Below, in pieces: positions 53,615 through 64,000 of a DNA stretch of 64,000 bases. Numbering within the stretch: the stretch's first letter is position 1; each line of letters opens with the position of its first letter. A program made the translations under genes and the position numbers. Origin of the DNA: Euphorbia lathyris (Eukaryota > Streptophyta > Magnoliopsida > Malpighiales > Euphorbiaceae); contig NC_088917.1 of the NCBI RefSeq assembly GCF_963576675.1, positions 77,548,610-77,612,609 of the forward strand, written 5' to 3'. The notes under the pieces were generated by a model. The model had not been told where the DNA came from. It saw nothing but the letters and a program-made list of their open reading frames with translations, and ran no database searches.

Positions 53615-55024
53615 TGTTGGTCCCTGGTAATTAGTTCCAAGGGGGGTTAGGAACTAATATAACTTTTTCGCGTTTTAATTAAGCTGACTGGAAGTTATTT
53701 TGAGAGTTTATTAACTCAGCTTTTTGGTCAGCTTGGTGAGATATGTTTGAAGACAGCTTTAGTCAGATGTTGACTAAAGTTGTTTTCTTGTGAGTTGAGA
53801 ATTGACACTCTTGGAGGTCAGCTTCTTAACTCAGCACCACTTATTTACTCAAGGTCAGCTTAGGCAATTTATATGCTGAGTAAATATAGTAAACAACACA
53901 TACAATATAAAAGAGAGTTCAGAGATTACTCAGTGTCACTTATCCTGGTTCGGCCTCTCTGCCTACGTCCAGTCCCCAGAGTCCTCCGGGCTTTTTGAAT
54001 CCAATACTGAGCTCTTTAACGGTAGAGCACAAACCAATTACAAGGCAGTTGAATATGCAAGAGTACCTTCCTCTATTCATCTACTCAACTCCTATAAGCG
54101 CTAAAACCCAACACCTAGATTTCTCTACCACTGAATGCTTACAACCAAGCACTCAGCTTAACACTCTCAATATTCCTATTGATCACAGACTTGTTCTCTT
54201 TATGCTAAAGAACACTTTAGATGATTATACAACAATCAATTTAGCATTTACACAGAGAATAGAAAAGTGGGTGTAAGATCTTTTTGTATTTGAGTGCTTT
54301 CAGAATTTTCTCTCTTTGTATTTTTCTTTGATGCTTCGATGATTATCCAAGTTTTTCGATTGTCCTTTTATAAAAGGAAATCTATAGATTTGATCGTTTT
54401 GAAATGTCTTAGCCGTTAACACCAAAACGGCTCTTTTGGGGGACAGATTCTGGATAGTCTTCAGACTGCTCCGCCATTCCCTTTCATTGTTTTCTTCAGG
54501 CGTCAGGTTTGTCTTCTTGCGTCTGGCTTGTCTTTTTGTGCCAGTTGTCTTTTACCAATAATCCAACATCCCATGACTCTTGGAATTAGTCTTTTAGGTG
54601 TCTTCGAGGTTCCAATTATTGGTGCAGAAGATTGGCAGACTTTGTCCTTTAGTGAACGGATCCTTCATGATGTCCTGACTGTCACTCAGCTTCCTTTGTT
54701 CTCTTCGAATGTTCAACGTTCATGCTGAGTTCCTTCAAGGTCAGCTCCGTTCTGTTTAACCGCTTCTGAAGAAATCTTCAATTTTAGTCAGCCTCGTTTT
54801 GCTTCTGAGTCCTACTCCACTCAGCTTACATTCTGTCATACTGAGTTCCGTTCTACTCAGCTTAGCTTGTGCTGACTTTTTGTCCTGTCTTTTCTTTATA
54901 TATTTGTGCACTCAACATTGAACAAACATATTAGTACAATTAAATCAAAGCATCTAAATTTAATTGCCTCTTAATCATGGATGATTTTGTCAAATCAAAA
55001 TCTTGTGAAAAAGGTGTTTCAACA
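53615..55024 (-). repeat. 3' LTR of the Copia element (copy C)
   Basis: 1410 bp, plus-strand ends tgttggtccctgg...gtgtttcaaca (TG...CA in both readings). A TATA-like TATAAAAGG lies on the minus strand near 54370. Rich in ctcagct/gtcagct motifs. The 5 bases before it (tccaa, 53610-53614) should reappear beyond the 5' LTR. Confidence 0.9.
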
Positions 55025-55040
55025 AACTCCCTCATTTTGA
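55025..55040 (-). promoter_or_regulatory. polypurine tract of the Copia element
   Basis: On the minus strand aaaatgagggagtt directly precedes the LTR start TGTTGAAACACC; expected primer for plus-strand synthesis. Confidence 0.8.
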
Positions 55041-55476
55041 TGTTGGCAAAATACATAATTATGGAACTCAGTTATAAGTTACCCCATGATTGATATTTTT
55101 GAAATGACTCCCCCGTAAGGGTTGCACACATATTGTCTTTAACTTAATTCTAAATCTTCCAAGATCTAATTGAATTAGACTTAAGACATTTGTGTATACT
55201 GACTTGGTTTTAGATTTGAGCTTGTCTGGATTAAAGTCAGTTTTTCAAAAATATTAGAAGTATGTTGTTTCTCAGTTTATTGCATAAGTTGTTTTGATGT
55301 TAATGCATACTGAGTGTTTTTAACTTCTTGATTTGTTTGTTCAAAATTTAGTCAGGTCGGGAAGGAAATTAATACTTATAATATATTCACCTTTTAAATT
55401 CAAAACACAAATTCAAAAACACATATAGTTAAAGACAGGATATAAAGCTAAGTTCTAGATATTGACTGAGCTAGTT

Positions 55477-58413
55477 CTACTTCTTCTTTTTTTGAGCCGA
55501 GTGATCAGCTTGGGCAATTCCTTTGCCTTTCTCTTTCTCTTTGCTTCCCGAAGCATTACCTGCAGGCTGAGGCTGAGTTCCTCCTTGACGCTGAGTTCCT
55601 CCTTGACTTGTCTCCCCCGTTTTTCCATCATCGGCTTTGTAGAGGAAAGTTTCATTTCGTGCGACAGAGGAAAGATAGTGGGAGTAGCGCTGAAGCCTTT
55701 TGGTGCTTTCACCCAAGCCATCAATGACTGGTACACCGTCGTCCTGGATATGCCTAGGAACCCGAAGGGAGCTGCTGATCATGCTGAGGAGGCATTCATG
55801 GGATTTGCTTAGGCAGGTGAGTGAGCCTGTGATCTGACCAAAAGATTGATGGAACAGTTTTAGCAGAGCAGAATCATAAAACATGCGCTGGGCATTGTTG
55901 ATGCGCATTGCCTTCATGATAGCTTGTGAAAAGCTCATGAGATCAGTGTTGGAGATTGGATCAACATCCATCTGGGCTCTGTTGATGTTGAGTAGTCTGA
56001 CTGCTTCACTTAATTGGTCAATAGTACACTGAGAAGAGGAGGATACTAAGTCACGTGTACTGGTCAGCTCAGTATGAAGCTTGGTGAAACATTGTTGAAG
56101 TTCAGCAGAGGTGGCAAACTCAGTATTTCCGGGTGGACTTGATTTGGTCAGCTCAGCATTCAGCTTGGTAAAGCAGTCTTGCAATTCAACAGACGTAGCA
56201 GACTCAGGATTGGCAGTTGCGCTAGAGGTGGTCAGTTCCGCTGTTAGCTTAGCAAAATAGCTTTGAAGCTAAGTGGAAGTGGCATACCCTGGATTGACTT
56301 CTAACAGTTGGTGAATTTTGCCTTCAAGCGAATTCATATGGGTGGCCATTGTAAGCACTAGTTCAATCAGTTTTGCTATTTGCCCTTGATTCGGTTGCTG
56401 AGTTTGAACCGCAGTGATAACGCTAACCAGATCCTTTAGTCCGCGAAGTTCATTCAGAAGCTGAGTAATACCTGACAGGTGGGAGGACTCAGCTTGAGTA
56501 GATTGGTGACCAACAGCTTGAGTAGTATTGAAATCTTGAAGCAAGGACTGAGCAGAAGCAATGACACGTCGTCCAGACTCAGTAGCATTCAATTATGCAA
56601 ACTTAGCAGTATTAGACTCAGAGGCTAGTACAGAGTTTGATGGTGGTGGAGGAGTTGGTTCTCTGCCAGATTGAGTACCTTGATTGTTACCTGGACTTTG
56701 ATTGATTGGATGAGCTGAGTCATCAACATGTTGTGTTGGAGGTGGAGTTGAGGCAGAAGTTGGCTCAACTTGAGTAGTTTGAATTGGATCTGTAGGGTTT
56801 TTGGCTTGTTCCTCATCCTGAGTAAAAGAGGCTTGTTTTTCTACTAGATTTTCTGGTGGTGACTCAGTTTCATTGGAGAAGTACTGAAACTGGATTGTAG
56901 AGAGGTCAGTTTCAAGCTCATCCATGGGAAAGGCGTCCATGAGATCAATTTGCTTTTGCGCTTTCTTTTTTAGTCTTCGCCGTGTCTCGGCTCTTGGTGG
57001 TGAATTATCAGTTCGAATACCTTCACTGGACTCAGTGGCAACTGTCTCCTCTTCTACAAGTTGCTCAACAGGACCCTCAACGGCATTACTTTCTTTTTCT
57101 CTTTGCTCAGCATCATCCTGAGATTTCTCAACATTGGGATATTCTTCCTGCTCCGTATTAGCTTCTTGGTGCTCAACATGTTGCTCAGTTTCTTCTACAG
57201 CTTCCTTTTCTTGGTCAGTTCCATGACCTTCAGGTTGAGTAGAGGCTAGTGGACAGCTTCTACTATCTTTAAGGAGTTACCCTTTTTTCCTTTTCTTTAA
57301 AGGGGATTCTGAAGTTTCTTCTTCCTCATCCTCAGGCTCTTCTTGCCTTTTTCTTTTCTCAGCTAACTCAGCTTGCTCCTTAGCCTTGTCAGCTTTAGCT
57401 TTTTCTTTTGATAAAAGCCTTACTTTCTTTGGGACAGCATGAATGTCTTTGGAGCAGGTTTCTACAGCCTTCCTCTTCTTCCTCCTCTCAGGCTGAGCTG
57501 TCTCAGGTGACTCAGCATGAGCCTCAACATTTTTTGCAGGCTCAGTTTCAAGCTCAATGTCTAGTTGCTCAGCTTCTTCATCTTCCTCAGCATCTCCAGC
57601 TCCTTCATATCCCTTCAGGGGTTGATTGTACAACAGTCCATCCAGTAGAATTGTAGTGATTTCACTTCCCAATGTACTTGTTTCATTCACTGTCTCTATT
57701 TGCTTGTCCTGTATAATTTTTGTAATGAGAGAGCCCAAGCGGAGTTTCTTACCACTTCGTTGAAACGCTCCAACTAGAAAGACGGGAAGATTGCACGGAG
57801 TGTAGGTCAACATGTGCCAGATGAAGCACTGTTCGAAGTTTGATGCGGATGAAGCTGAGCTGAGTTTGGGGAAGATAAAATTGGTCAGCATGTAGTGGAC
57901 CATCTTTTGTTCTTTACCCATACAGGTGCTGGGTATTTCACCCTTATGATCCTTAGGTTTATAGAACCCCTTAAGCTTCTCAGTTGTGTCTTTTGGCACT
58001 TTCTCCTTTGTCGTTCTAAATTGAATTCCTTCATCTGGTAAATCTAGTAAGGTGGCTAGATAGGCAGGGGTTACGATGATTTTCTGACCTTTAACTGTGG
58101 TCTCCAAATAGTCAGAGTCATCTGCATCAACACGTAGATTCGAGTAGAATTCACGTACTAACCTGGGATAGGTTGTTCCTAAAAGAGAGAAGAGACCTTT
58201 CCACTTGTTCTTCTCGATCAATTCACATAATGGTTTCTCAGACGAGACAAAGCTTGGAGAAAACCATCGGCATTTTAGAACCTCCAGATTATTGACCCTT
58301 GTGTGCACTTTGATCATTTTCCTTTCTATTTCCGTCGAAGGACCCGCCTGGTCAGCCTGAGTTGGTTTGTTTGAGGTTTGAGCTTTAGGGGTTTTGTTTT
58401 TGCCGGAAGCCAT
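55477..58413 (-). pseudogene. third (env-position) ORF of the Copia element, three in-frame stops
   Basis: One reading frame of about 980 codons from ATG 58413 (MASGKNKTPKAQTSNKPTQA) to 55477, broken by TAA 57277-57279, TAA 56593-56595 and TAG 56269-56271; no frameshift. The first ~300 residues (HTRVNNLEVLKCRWFSPSFV, YPRLVREFYSNLRVD, VTPAYLATLLDLPDEGI, MVHYMLTNFIFPKL) match the pattern of the 'putative plant transposon protein' domain. The middle is Glu/Lys-rich and Pro/Gln/Ser/Thr-rich. The last part is helical (LQQCFTKLHTELTSTRDLV...), ending in a basic QKKKK. I see no clear signal peptide or membrane anchor, so 'env' describes only its position. Function is unknown. Confidence 0.75.
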
Positions 58414-59021
58414 TTTTGAAGGTTTTGAGGTTTTTAGGGAGAGAGAGAAGTTCGATTTGCAGGAGATTGCAAGCGTAAGGGTTTGTGAGTGGGGATTCTT
58501 CCACACTTTATACCGATTTGCGGTGGCCCTTATTCATTAACTAGCTGTTTTACCTAGGGACGTTCAACTGACAAAGATTCTGTCATTTATGACATCTTCG
58601 GCGCATGGGTTTTGTCATTAATGTGTGTCTTTCCAAGGTGCTAGAGGTTACACGTGTAGGTTCATTTTACGCGAGTGGGTTTCTTTTTTATTTTTCTAGA
58701 ATTCGAAGCATTCGTGATGTTGAGTGCCCATATTTTGTCTATCTCTAAATGACTCAGCATACGTTTGAGCACTCAGTATGTGCTTCTACTCAGCATAAGA
58801 TGACTCAATATGTCTATCTATTCGGCATAGGATATTTACTCAACATTTGTATCTACTCAGTATAACCACTCAATGTTTATGTCTATTTAGCATGAGGTTA
58901 TTTTTCTATTTTTTAAACTTAATAGAGAGTAGATATTTATTGTTAATTTACTTAGCATGGCATTTGCACGTTCATTCAAATTTCCACTCAGTATAGCAAT
59001 CATTTAATCAAACAGAATTAT
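58414..59021 (-). other. spacer between pol and the third ORF, rich in actcagcat motifs
   Basis: About 600 bp, no frame. From 58745 to 59000 the motif actcagYat or close variants recurs about ten times (for example 58752, 58786, 58798, 58856). It separates RNase H from the third ORF; the third ORF may need its own transcript. Confidence 0.6.
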
Positions 59022-60890
59022 TTAGAGTGGATTTGACATACCAATTGCTTCCCTCAGTACATTGAATTGTTCTCGTGCTAGGGGCTTAGTGAAGATATCT
59101 GCAAGCTGATCATTTGTTGGCACATAGGTCAGCTTGATCTCATCTTTTAGTACATGGTCTCTGATGAAGTGATGCCTTATGCTAACATGCTTCATCCTAC
59201 TGTGTTGGACTGGATTCTTAGATAGATCAATGGCACTTTTGTTGTCACATTTGATATCTATTGTCTTTGTTTTGACTCCGTAATCCTCAAGATGTTGCTT
59301 TATCCATAGGACTTGTGCAACACAGCTTCCAGCAGCCACGTACTCAGCTTTAGTTGTAGACAGAGCTATGGATGATTGCTTCTTGCTGAACCAAGATACT
59401 AGACAGCTTCCAAGGAAATGACATCCTCCCGAAGTACTCTTCTGTTCTAGCTTATCTCGTCCATAGTCACCATCAGTATATCCAATGAGTGTGAAGTCAT
59501 TTGAGGTTGGATACCATAGACCTGCATCAACTGAGCTTTGCAAGTATCTAAAAATTCTTTTTACAGCAGTTAGATGAGATTCCCTAGGGTCAGCTTGATA
59601 TCTAGCACAATAGCATACTGAGTATTGAATATCCGGTCTACTAGCAGTGAGATAGAGTAAAGAACCTATCATACCTCGATAGAGTTTACTATCAACTGAC
59701 TTACTCTTCTCATCCTTGCATAGAACAGTATCAGTACCCATGGGGGTTGATATTGGTTTGCAATCTACCATGCTGAATTTTTTTAACATTTCCTTAGTGT
59801 ACTTAGACTGACTTATAAAGATGCCATTCTTACCTTGCTTGATTTGAAGTCCAAGGAAGAAGTTGAGTTCACCCATCATGGACATTTCGAACTCAGTTTG
59901 CATCTGTTGGCTAAATTCTTTGCACAAAGATTCGTCAGTAGCACCAAAAATTATATCATCTACATATATCTGTGCAAGTAGGGTATGTTTACCCTTTTTC
60001 TTAATAAACAAGGTTGTGTCAGCTTTTCCCCTGACATAGTTTCTGGTCAGCAGGAAGTTGGTCAACCTCTCATACCAGGCTCTTGGAGCTTGCTTTAGGC
60101 CGTACATGGCCTTTTTGAGTTTATAAATGTGGTTTGGAAATTTTGAATCTTCAAACCCAGGAGGTTGATTAACATATACCTCTTCGTTTATAAAGCCATT
60201 AAGAAATGCACTTTTCACATCCATTTGATATAGTTTAAAATTCATGTAACTGGCATAGGCACACAATATACGTATAACTTCTAATCTAGCAACAGGAGCA
60301 AATGTTTCTCCATAATCTATACCCTCTTGCTGACTATAGCCTTGGGCTACAAGTCGAGCTTTGTTTCTAATCACATTTCCATGCTCATCTAGCTTATTTC
60401 TAAAGACCCACTTGGTTCCTATGGGCTTTTGATTCCTAGGTTTAGGTACTAAATCCCATACCTCATTTCTGGTGAATTGGTCAAGCTCTCTTTGCATAGC
60501 ATTGATCCAATATTCATCTTGCTCAGCATCATCAAAGTTCTTTGGCTTATGTATTGAGACGAATGCAACATTGCTGAGGTATTTTCTAAGCTGATCTCTG
60601 GTCATTAATTTTTTGTTGGCGGCATCAAGAATGGCTTGTTCTGTATGTCCTCTTAGGATCTTTATTTCCTTGGGCAGTGTTGAGTCGTTTGGAAGAGGTG
60701 TTTCTACAATCTCTATAGGAATAGATTGGTCAGCAAATGATATTTCAATTTCTTGCTTACCTTGGGTCAGCTCCTGTATAGTTGACACAGAGGCTTCTGG
60801 TTGATCAGCGGAAGCTGAGCCTGGTTCATCTTCTTCAGGCTGAGCTGACTTACCTGTAGGGTCAGTTTCATCGAACTCAACATGTACAGA
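59022..60890 (-). pseudogene. Copia reverse transcriptase and RNase H
   Basis: The frame is open from the stop at 60891-60893 to 59022; the first Met is at 60788. Blocks: [82 protein letters not shown] (catalytic box, near residue 275 from Met), FLGLQIKQ, then RNase H ([46 protein letters not shown]). Catalytic residues appear intact; this is the best-preserved part of the element. It cannot be made from an intact polyprotein because of the upstream stops. Confidence 0.92.
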
Positions 60891-62120
60891 CTATTCTACA
60901 ACCTGAGTTCTTTTATTAAATACTCTATATGCTTTACTGTTTGTTGAGTACCCTAAAAAGATCGCCTCGTCAGCTTTAGCATCAAATTTAGCAAGGTTAT
61001 CTTTTGTATTGAGTATAAAGCATTTACACCCAAAGGCACGAAAGTATCCAATGTTGGGCTTTCGTCCTTTCCAAAGCTCATATGGGGTTTTCTTAAGTAT
61101 AGGTCTAACTAGAGCCCTATTCAGTATGTAACATGCCGTGTGAACAGCTTCACCCCAGAAGTACTTTGGAAGCCTATTTTCACTCAGCATTGTCCTAGCT
61201 ATTTCGACAATGGTTCTATTTTTCCTTTCAACGACCCCATTTTGTTGAGGTGTTCTAGGAGCAGAGAAGTTGTGGTCAATACCACTGGTTTCACAGAATT
61301 CATCAAACTGTTGGTTTTTGAATTCTCCACCATTGTCGCTTCTAATGTGGGCTACTCTTAGGTCTTTGTCATTTTCAAGATTTTTGATCAATGTGGTAAA
61401 CATCTCAAAGGTTTCATCCTTGCTGCTCAGCAAGATGATCCAAGTGTACCGAGAAAAATCATCTACAATAACCAAGGAGAATTTCTTACCTCCCAAGCTG
61501 AGTGGCTGGATAGGTCCGAAAAGATCCAAGTGTAGTAATTCCAATGGTCTTTTGGTTGAGACAATATTTTTGCTATGAAATGACTTTTTAGTTTGTTTGC
61601 CTTGCTGACAAACTTTACACAATTGATCTTTTTCAAACTTTAATTTGGGTAATCCCTCAACTAATTGCTTTCTAGCTAATTTGGCAAGAAGGTCCATGCT
61701 GACATGCCCAAGTCTTCTATGCCATAGCCAGAAGTTGTCCTCTTTAGACACTAAGCATATTTTTTTAGAAAACTGTTTTTCTAAGTTTAACATGTATACA
61801 TTTTCTACACGAGGGGCAGTTAAAATTAATTCATTTGTATTTCCCTCGAGTATTTGACACTTAGTATCATCAAATACAACCCTTCTGCCGCTCTTGCAAA
61901 GCTGAGCTACACTCAACAGATTGTATTTGAGACCTTTAACTAAGGAGACAGACTCAATAGTTGGGTTACCTCCGATAGTACCTGAGCCGACTATCTTACC
62001 CTTCTTATTGTCTCCAAAGCTTACACTTCCACCTCGTTTAAGCCCTAGTGTGATGAACTGAGTTTCATCACCTGTCATATGCCTTTAGCATGCGCTGTCT
62101 ATATACCATAGTTTTGACTT
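60891..62120 (-). pseudogene. Copia protease end and integrase
   Basis: Starts with the protease active site WYIDSAC (Asp intact), interrupted by TAA 62087-62085, then RHMTGDETQF...GLKYNLLSVAQLC. Integrase: zinc-binding WLWHRRLGH...CKVCQQGK (H-H-C-C), catalytic core with Asp in LLHLDLFGPI, Asp in HIRSDNGGEF and Glu in TPQQNGVVERKNRT (D,D-35-E type), then YFWGEAVHTACYILNR and the FGCKCFIL...FDAKADEAIFLGYS block. Ends at TAG 60893-60891, in the same frame as the RT part, so a single nonsense change splits the polyprotein here. Confidence 0.92.
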
Positions 62121-62153
62121 CTCCACGCATGTCAATCTGACCTGCAGTTTAAA

Positions 62154-63370
62154 CTATTCATTTTTAGGTACCCAATTCCTTTTGGGTCCTTTCTTGTTAA
62201 TATAAACAGGTGCAAAATCACATTTTAACTTGTGACGGCATACTTTTATGGTGTGGCCTGGCTTACCACAGAAATCACAAAAAGGTACCCTTTGTGAGTT
62301 GAACTGAGTATGGTCAACATTATTGTGTTGGGCATGCCAACATACTTTTTTGTGGTATGCCCTTTTCTTCCGCAAAAGTCACATTGGACAATCCGCTTGT
62401 TATGCCAACGCACATCCTTTGTGTGCCCCCTTTTTCCACAACACTCACATTGAGTGAATTGCATATGCTGACTAGTATTTGCGTACTTAGCATGGGGTTT
62501 ATTTCTATTTGAGCCCTTCCCTTGACTCTGTAACATTGTGATATCCTTTCTAAGTTTCCTTGACTCAGATTGAACCTCCGTGACAAACTTATGTAAGATT
62601 TGTATGTTGGTATGCAGGTCAGAGTTGTCCTGGAGAAGATATCGGAGATCACTTAGTTTGACCTCTTCAATCTCATCACAACGCCTGCTGAGTGCCTTAA
62701 TTTTTTTGTTACACTTCTTAGTTAGTGTATATAAGTCACTCAGGGCATTTACCATTTCATTTCTAAGCAAAATTAAGGATGTTACCTCATTGTTGTTTTC
62801 CTCCTGCTCGGAATCTTCAGAGAGGTCAGCTTGCTCAGATTGGGATTGGTCAGCTCCATCATCTGCCATGAAACATATGTTGGCTGTTTCATTTTGCTCA
62901 GCTTCAAATGATGTTGATTCGTCACTGTCGCTCCATGTGGCTACCATAGCCTTTTTGCTTCCCTTTTTCTCCTTTTTGAGGTTGGGACAGTTTAACTTGA
63001 TGTGCCCAGTTTGATGACACTCAAAGCATGTGACAGACTTTGAGCTGTCCTTCTTGTACTTGTCACTTGACTCGGCTTTATACTTGTCATTTCTTCTAAA
63101 TGACCTTTTGCCGTTTCTATCATTCCTTCTGAACATCTTCTTCATTTTTCTGGTGAACATGGCTATTTCCTCATCATCAGTTGACTCAGCTTCAGTCGAG
63201 TCAGCTTTCATGACAAGTGACTTTTGTTTCTTATCTTCTGATTTTTCTTTCTCTTTGGCTTCAAAGTTTTTCATAGAGATTTCATGGGTCAGCAGGAATC
63301 CGATCATCTCATCATATTTATAGGTAGTCAAGTCTTGAGCTTCTTCTACGACTGTTTCTTTGCTTGCCAT
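62154..63370 (-). pseudogene. Copia gag, C-terminal nucleocapsid part (frameshifted)
   Basis: From 63370: EEAQDLTTYKYDEMIGFLLT, HEISMKNFEAKEKEKSEDKK, a basic stretch, then the CCHC knuckle CFECHQTGHIKLNC, an acidic middle, a helical stretch (LSDLRYLLQDNSDL) and further boxes CECCGKRGHTKD, CDFCGRKGHTTK. A frameshift near 62320-62370 moves the last part (VCWHAQHNNVDHTQFNSQRV, CDFCGKPGHTIKVCRH, KGPKRNWVPKNE) to another frame, ending 62154. The number of zinc-knuckle-like boxes (four) is unusual; the later ones are C..C....H...(W/R)H variants. Confidence 0.82.
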
Positions 63371-63948
63371 CTTTTAGGCAGACTTCTCAGAATTTTCTTC
63401 ACATGTTCCTCTTCAGTGAAGTTCTTTCCAAGCCTTTTTAGCTCATTTATAATATTTCTGAATCTTGCGTTCATTTTTGAGATGTCTTCATTCTCATTCA
63501 TCTCAAACAGCTCATAGAGTCTCATATGTTGATTGACTTTAGACTCCTTAACTTTGCTTGTGCCTTCATAGGTTACTTCAAGCTTCTTCCAAATCTCTTG
63601 TGCTGACTCGCAACCTGAAATCTTATTGTATTCTGCAGCATCTAACGCACAGTGAAGCATGTTTATAGCCGAAGCATTATTTTGTAATTTTCCGAGGTCA
63701 TCCTCCGTCCACTCAGCCTCACTTTTAACAATTTTCTCATCGTTAACAGTTTTGTATGGCACATGTGGACCTTGAACAATTGCAAGCCATGCACTCATGT
63801 TTGTGGCTTGAATAAAATTTTTCATCCTATTCTTCCAGAATGTATAATTTGACCCAAAGAATAGGGGAGGTTTAGTGATTGATAGTCCCTCAGGGAGTAT
63901 CTGTGTTGTTTGGTTTCCTGGAAGGAACCGAGTGCTATTCTCACCCAT
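63346..63948 (-). pseudogene. Copia gag, N-terminal part (UBN2-like)
   Basis: MGENSTRFLPGNQTTQILPE, then KPPLFFGSNYTFWKNRMKNF and LHCALDAAEYNKISGCESAQ, EIWKKLEVTYEGTSKVKESK, MRLYELFEMNENEDISKMNA, RFRNIINELKRLGKNF, KKILRSLPKRW. This is the gag-polypeptide pattern of Copia elements (W...M..F....; A..W..L...YEG; F...V..L..LG......KILRSLP). The frame is lost just after LPKRWQA, near 63365, and continues in the next feature one frame over. Confidence 0.9.
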
Positions 63949-64000
63949 TTTTATGGATCAGCTCAAGATTGTTAAATCTTTGAGTAGTGAGCTTAGGCTC
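63949..64000 (-). promoter_or_regulatory. 5' leader and edge of the primer-binding site
   Basis: The window end read on the minus strand starts GAGCCTAAGCTC. Copia elements typically have TGGTATCAGAGCC (complement to initiator tRNA-Met) right after the 5' LTR; GAGCC would be its last bases. So the 5' LTR should begin only about ten bases outside the window. Confidence 0.6.

Larger units (their letters stand above)
53615..64000 (-). mobile_element. Copia retrotransposon, probable Sire lineage, with a third ORF; 5' LTR outside window
   Basis: On the minus strand: primer-binding edge (63996-64000), gag, protease, integrase, RT, RNase H, spacer, env-position ORF, polypurine tract, 3' LTR (53615-55024). 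The protease-integrase-RT order is Copia. The text WYIDSAC(stop)RHMTGD resembles the DSGCSRHMTGD signature of Sire/Maximus elements, which also carry long gag and an extra ORF after pol. Damaged by at least two gag frameshifts and in-frame stops (62085-62087, 60891-60893, plus three in the third ORF). Confidence 0.88.

Noticed and set aside
1..64000. tRNA, rRNA, organellar insertions, centromeric or telomeric repeats
   Set aside because: Looked for by eye on both strands; no convincing candidate seen. A tRNAscan and organelle BLAST would settle it.
53615..64000. Integrated pararetrovirus instead of a retrotransposon
   Set aside because: LTRs, PPT, integrase and Copia domain order identify a Copia element; no movement or coat protein motifs of plant pararetroviruses seen.

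Overview
This window is nuclear DNA from a flowering plant, most likely a eudicot. The evidence is GT-AG introns in a CC-NBS-LRR resistance gene, a plant-type ZCCHC/SR-like gene, plant LINE, Copia and Gypsy elements, Helitron ends, and many MULE- and hAT-type miniature elements with exact target-site duplications (TSDs) in very AT-rich sequence. The species cannot be told from the sequence. The many post-LRR exons of the resistance gene resemble At4g27190-like families in rosids, but that is an inference. There is no sign of bacterial or organellar DNA, and no tRNA or rRNA gene was found.

Layout. 1-7196 (minus): a large CNL gene. Its 2742-base first exon carries CC, NB-ARC and LRR and is followed by at least five in-phase LRR exons; the gene runs off the left edge. 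One in-frame TGA (5904-5906) separates NB-ARC from the MHD-like motif and LRR. 8071 to about 13.8 kb (minus): a nearly full-length but broken L1-type LINE. 14-19.4 kb: AT-rich DNA with an NLR 5' relic, tandem palindromic repeats and a Gypsy gag relic. 19451-20848: a Pack-MULE carrying a glucanase (GH17) fragment. 21518-22739: a second MULE-type element with a MITE inside it. About 25.08-34.50 kb: a candidate Helitron with exon-like pieces, into which a 6.64 kb LTR retrotransposon (27577-34215, 808-bp LTRs about 1% diverged, TSD aacat) has inserted. That retroelement has gag, protease and RT/RNase H scraps in the wrong order and a 27-bp minisatellite. 34.86-36.75 kb: a run of miniature elements.

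38280-39053 (plus) is the one intact host gene. It encodes a CXIP4/ZCCHC10-like zinc-knuckle protein and has a 1.1 kb 5'-UTR intron made of tandemly duplicated units. From 39.3 to 53.4 kb there is AT-rich DNA with more MITEs, an A-rich AAAACGYGAAAA-type array, a 5'-truncated LINE, a 247-bp solo LTR, a solo LTR nested in a hAT MITE, and another truncated LTR of the same family.

53615 to beyond 64000 (minus) is a Copia element, probably of the Sire lineage. It has a 1410-bp 3' LTR, PPT, broken gag, protease-integrase and RT-RNase H, plus a third env-position ORF of about 980 codons interrupted by three in-frame stops. The window ends inside its primer-binding site.

The two host loci show no functional link. 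The history of the region is repeated nested transposition around an NLR gene and a housekeeping-type gene. I saw no convincing new biological system. The most interesting items are the single stop in the NLR, the Pack-MULE, the Helitron/LTR nest with its scrambled interior, the minisatellite open on both strands, and the third ORF of the Copia element.
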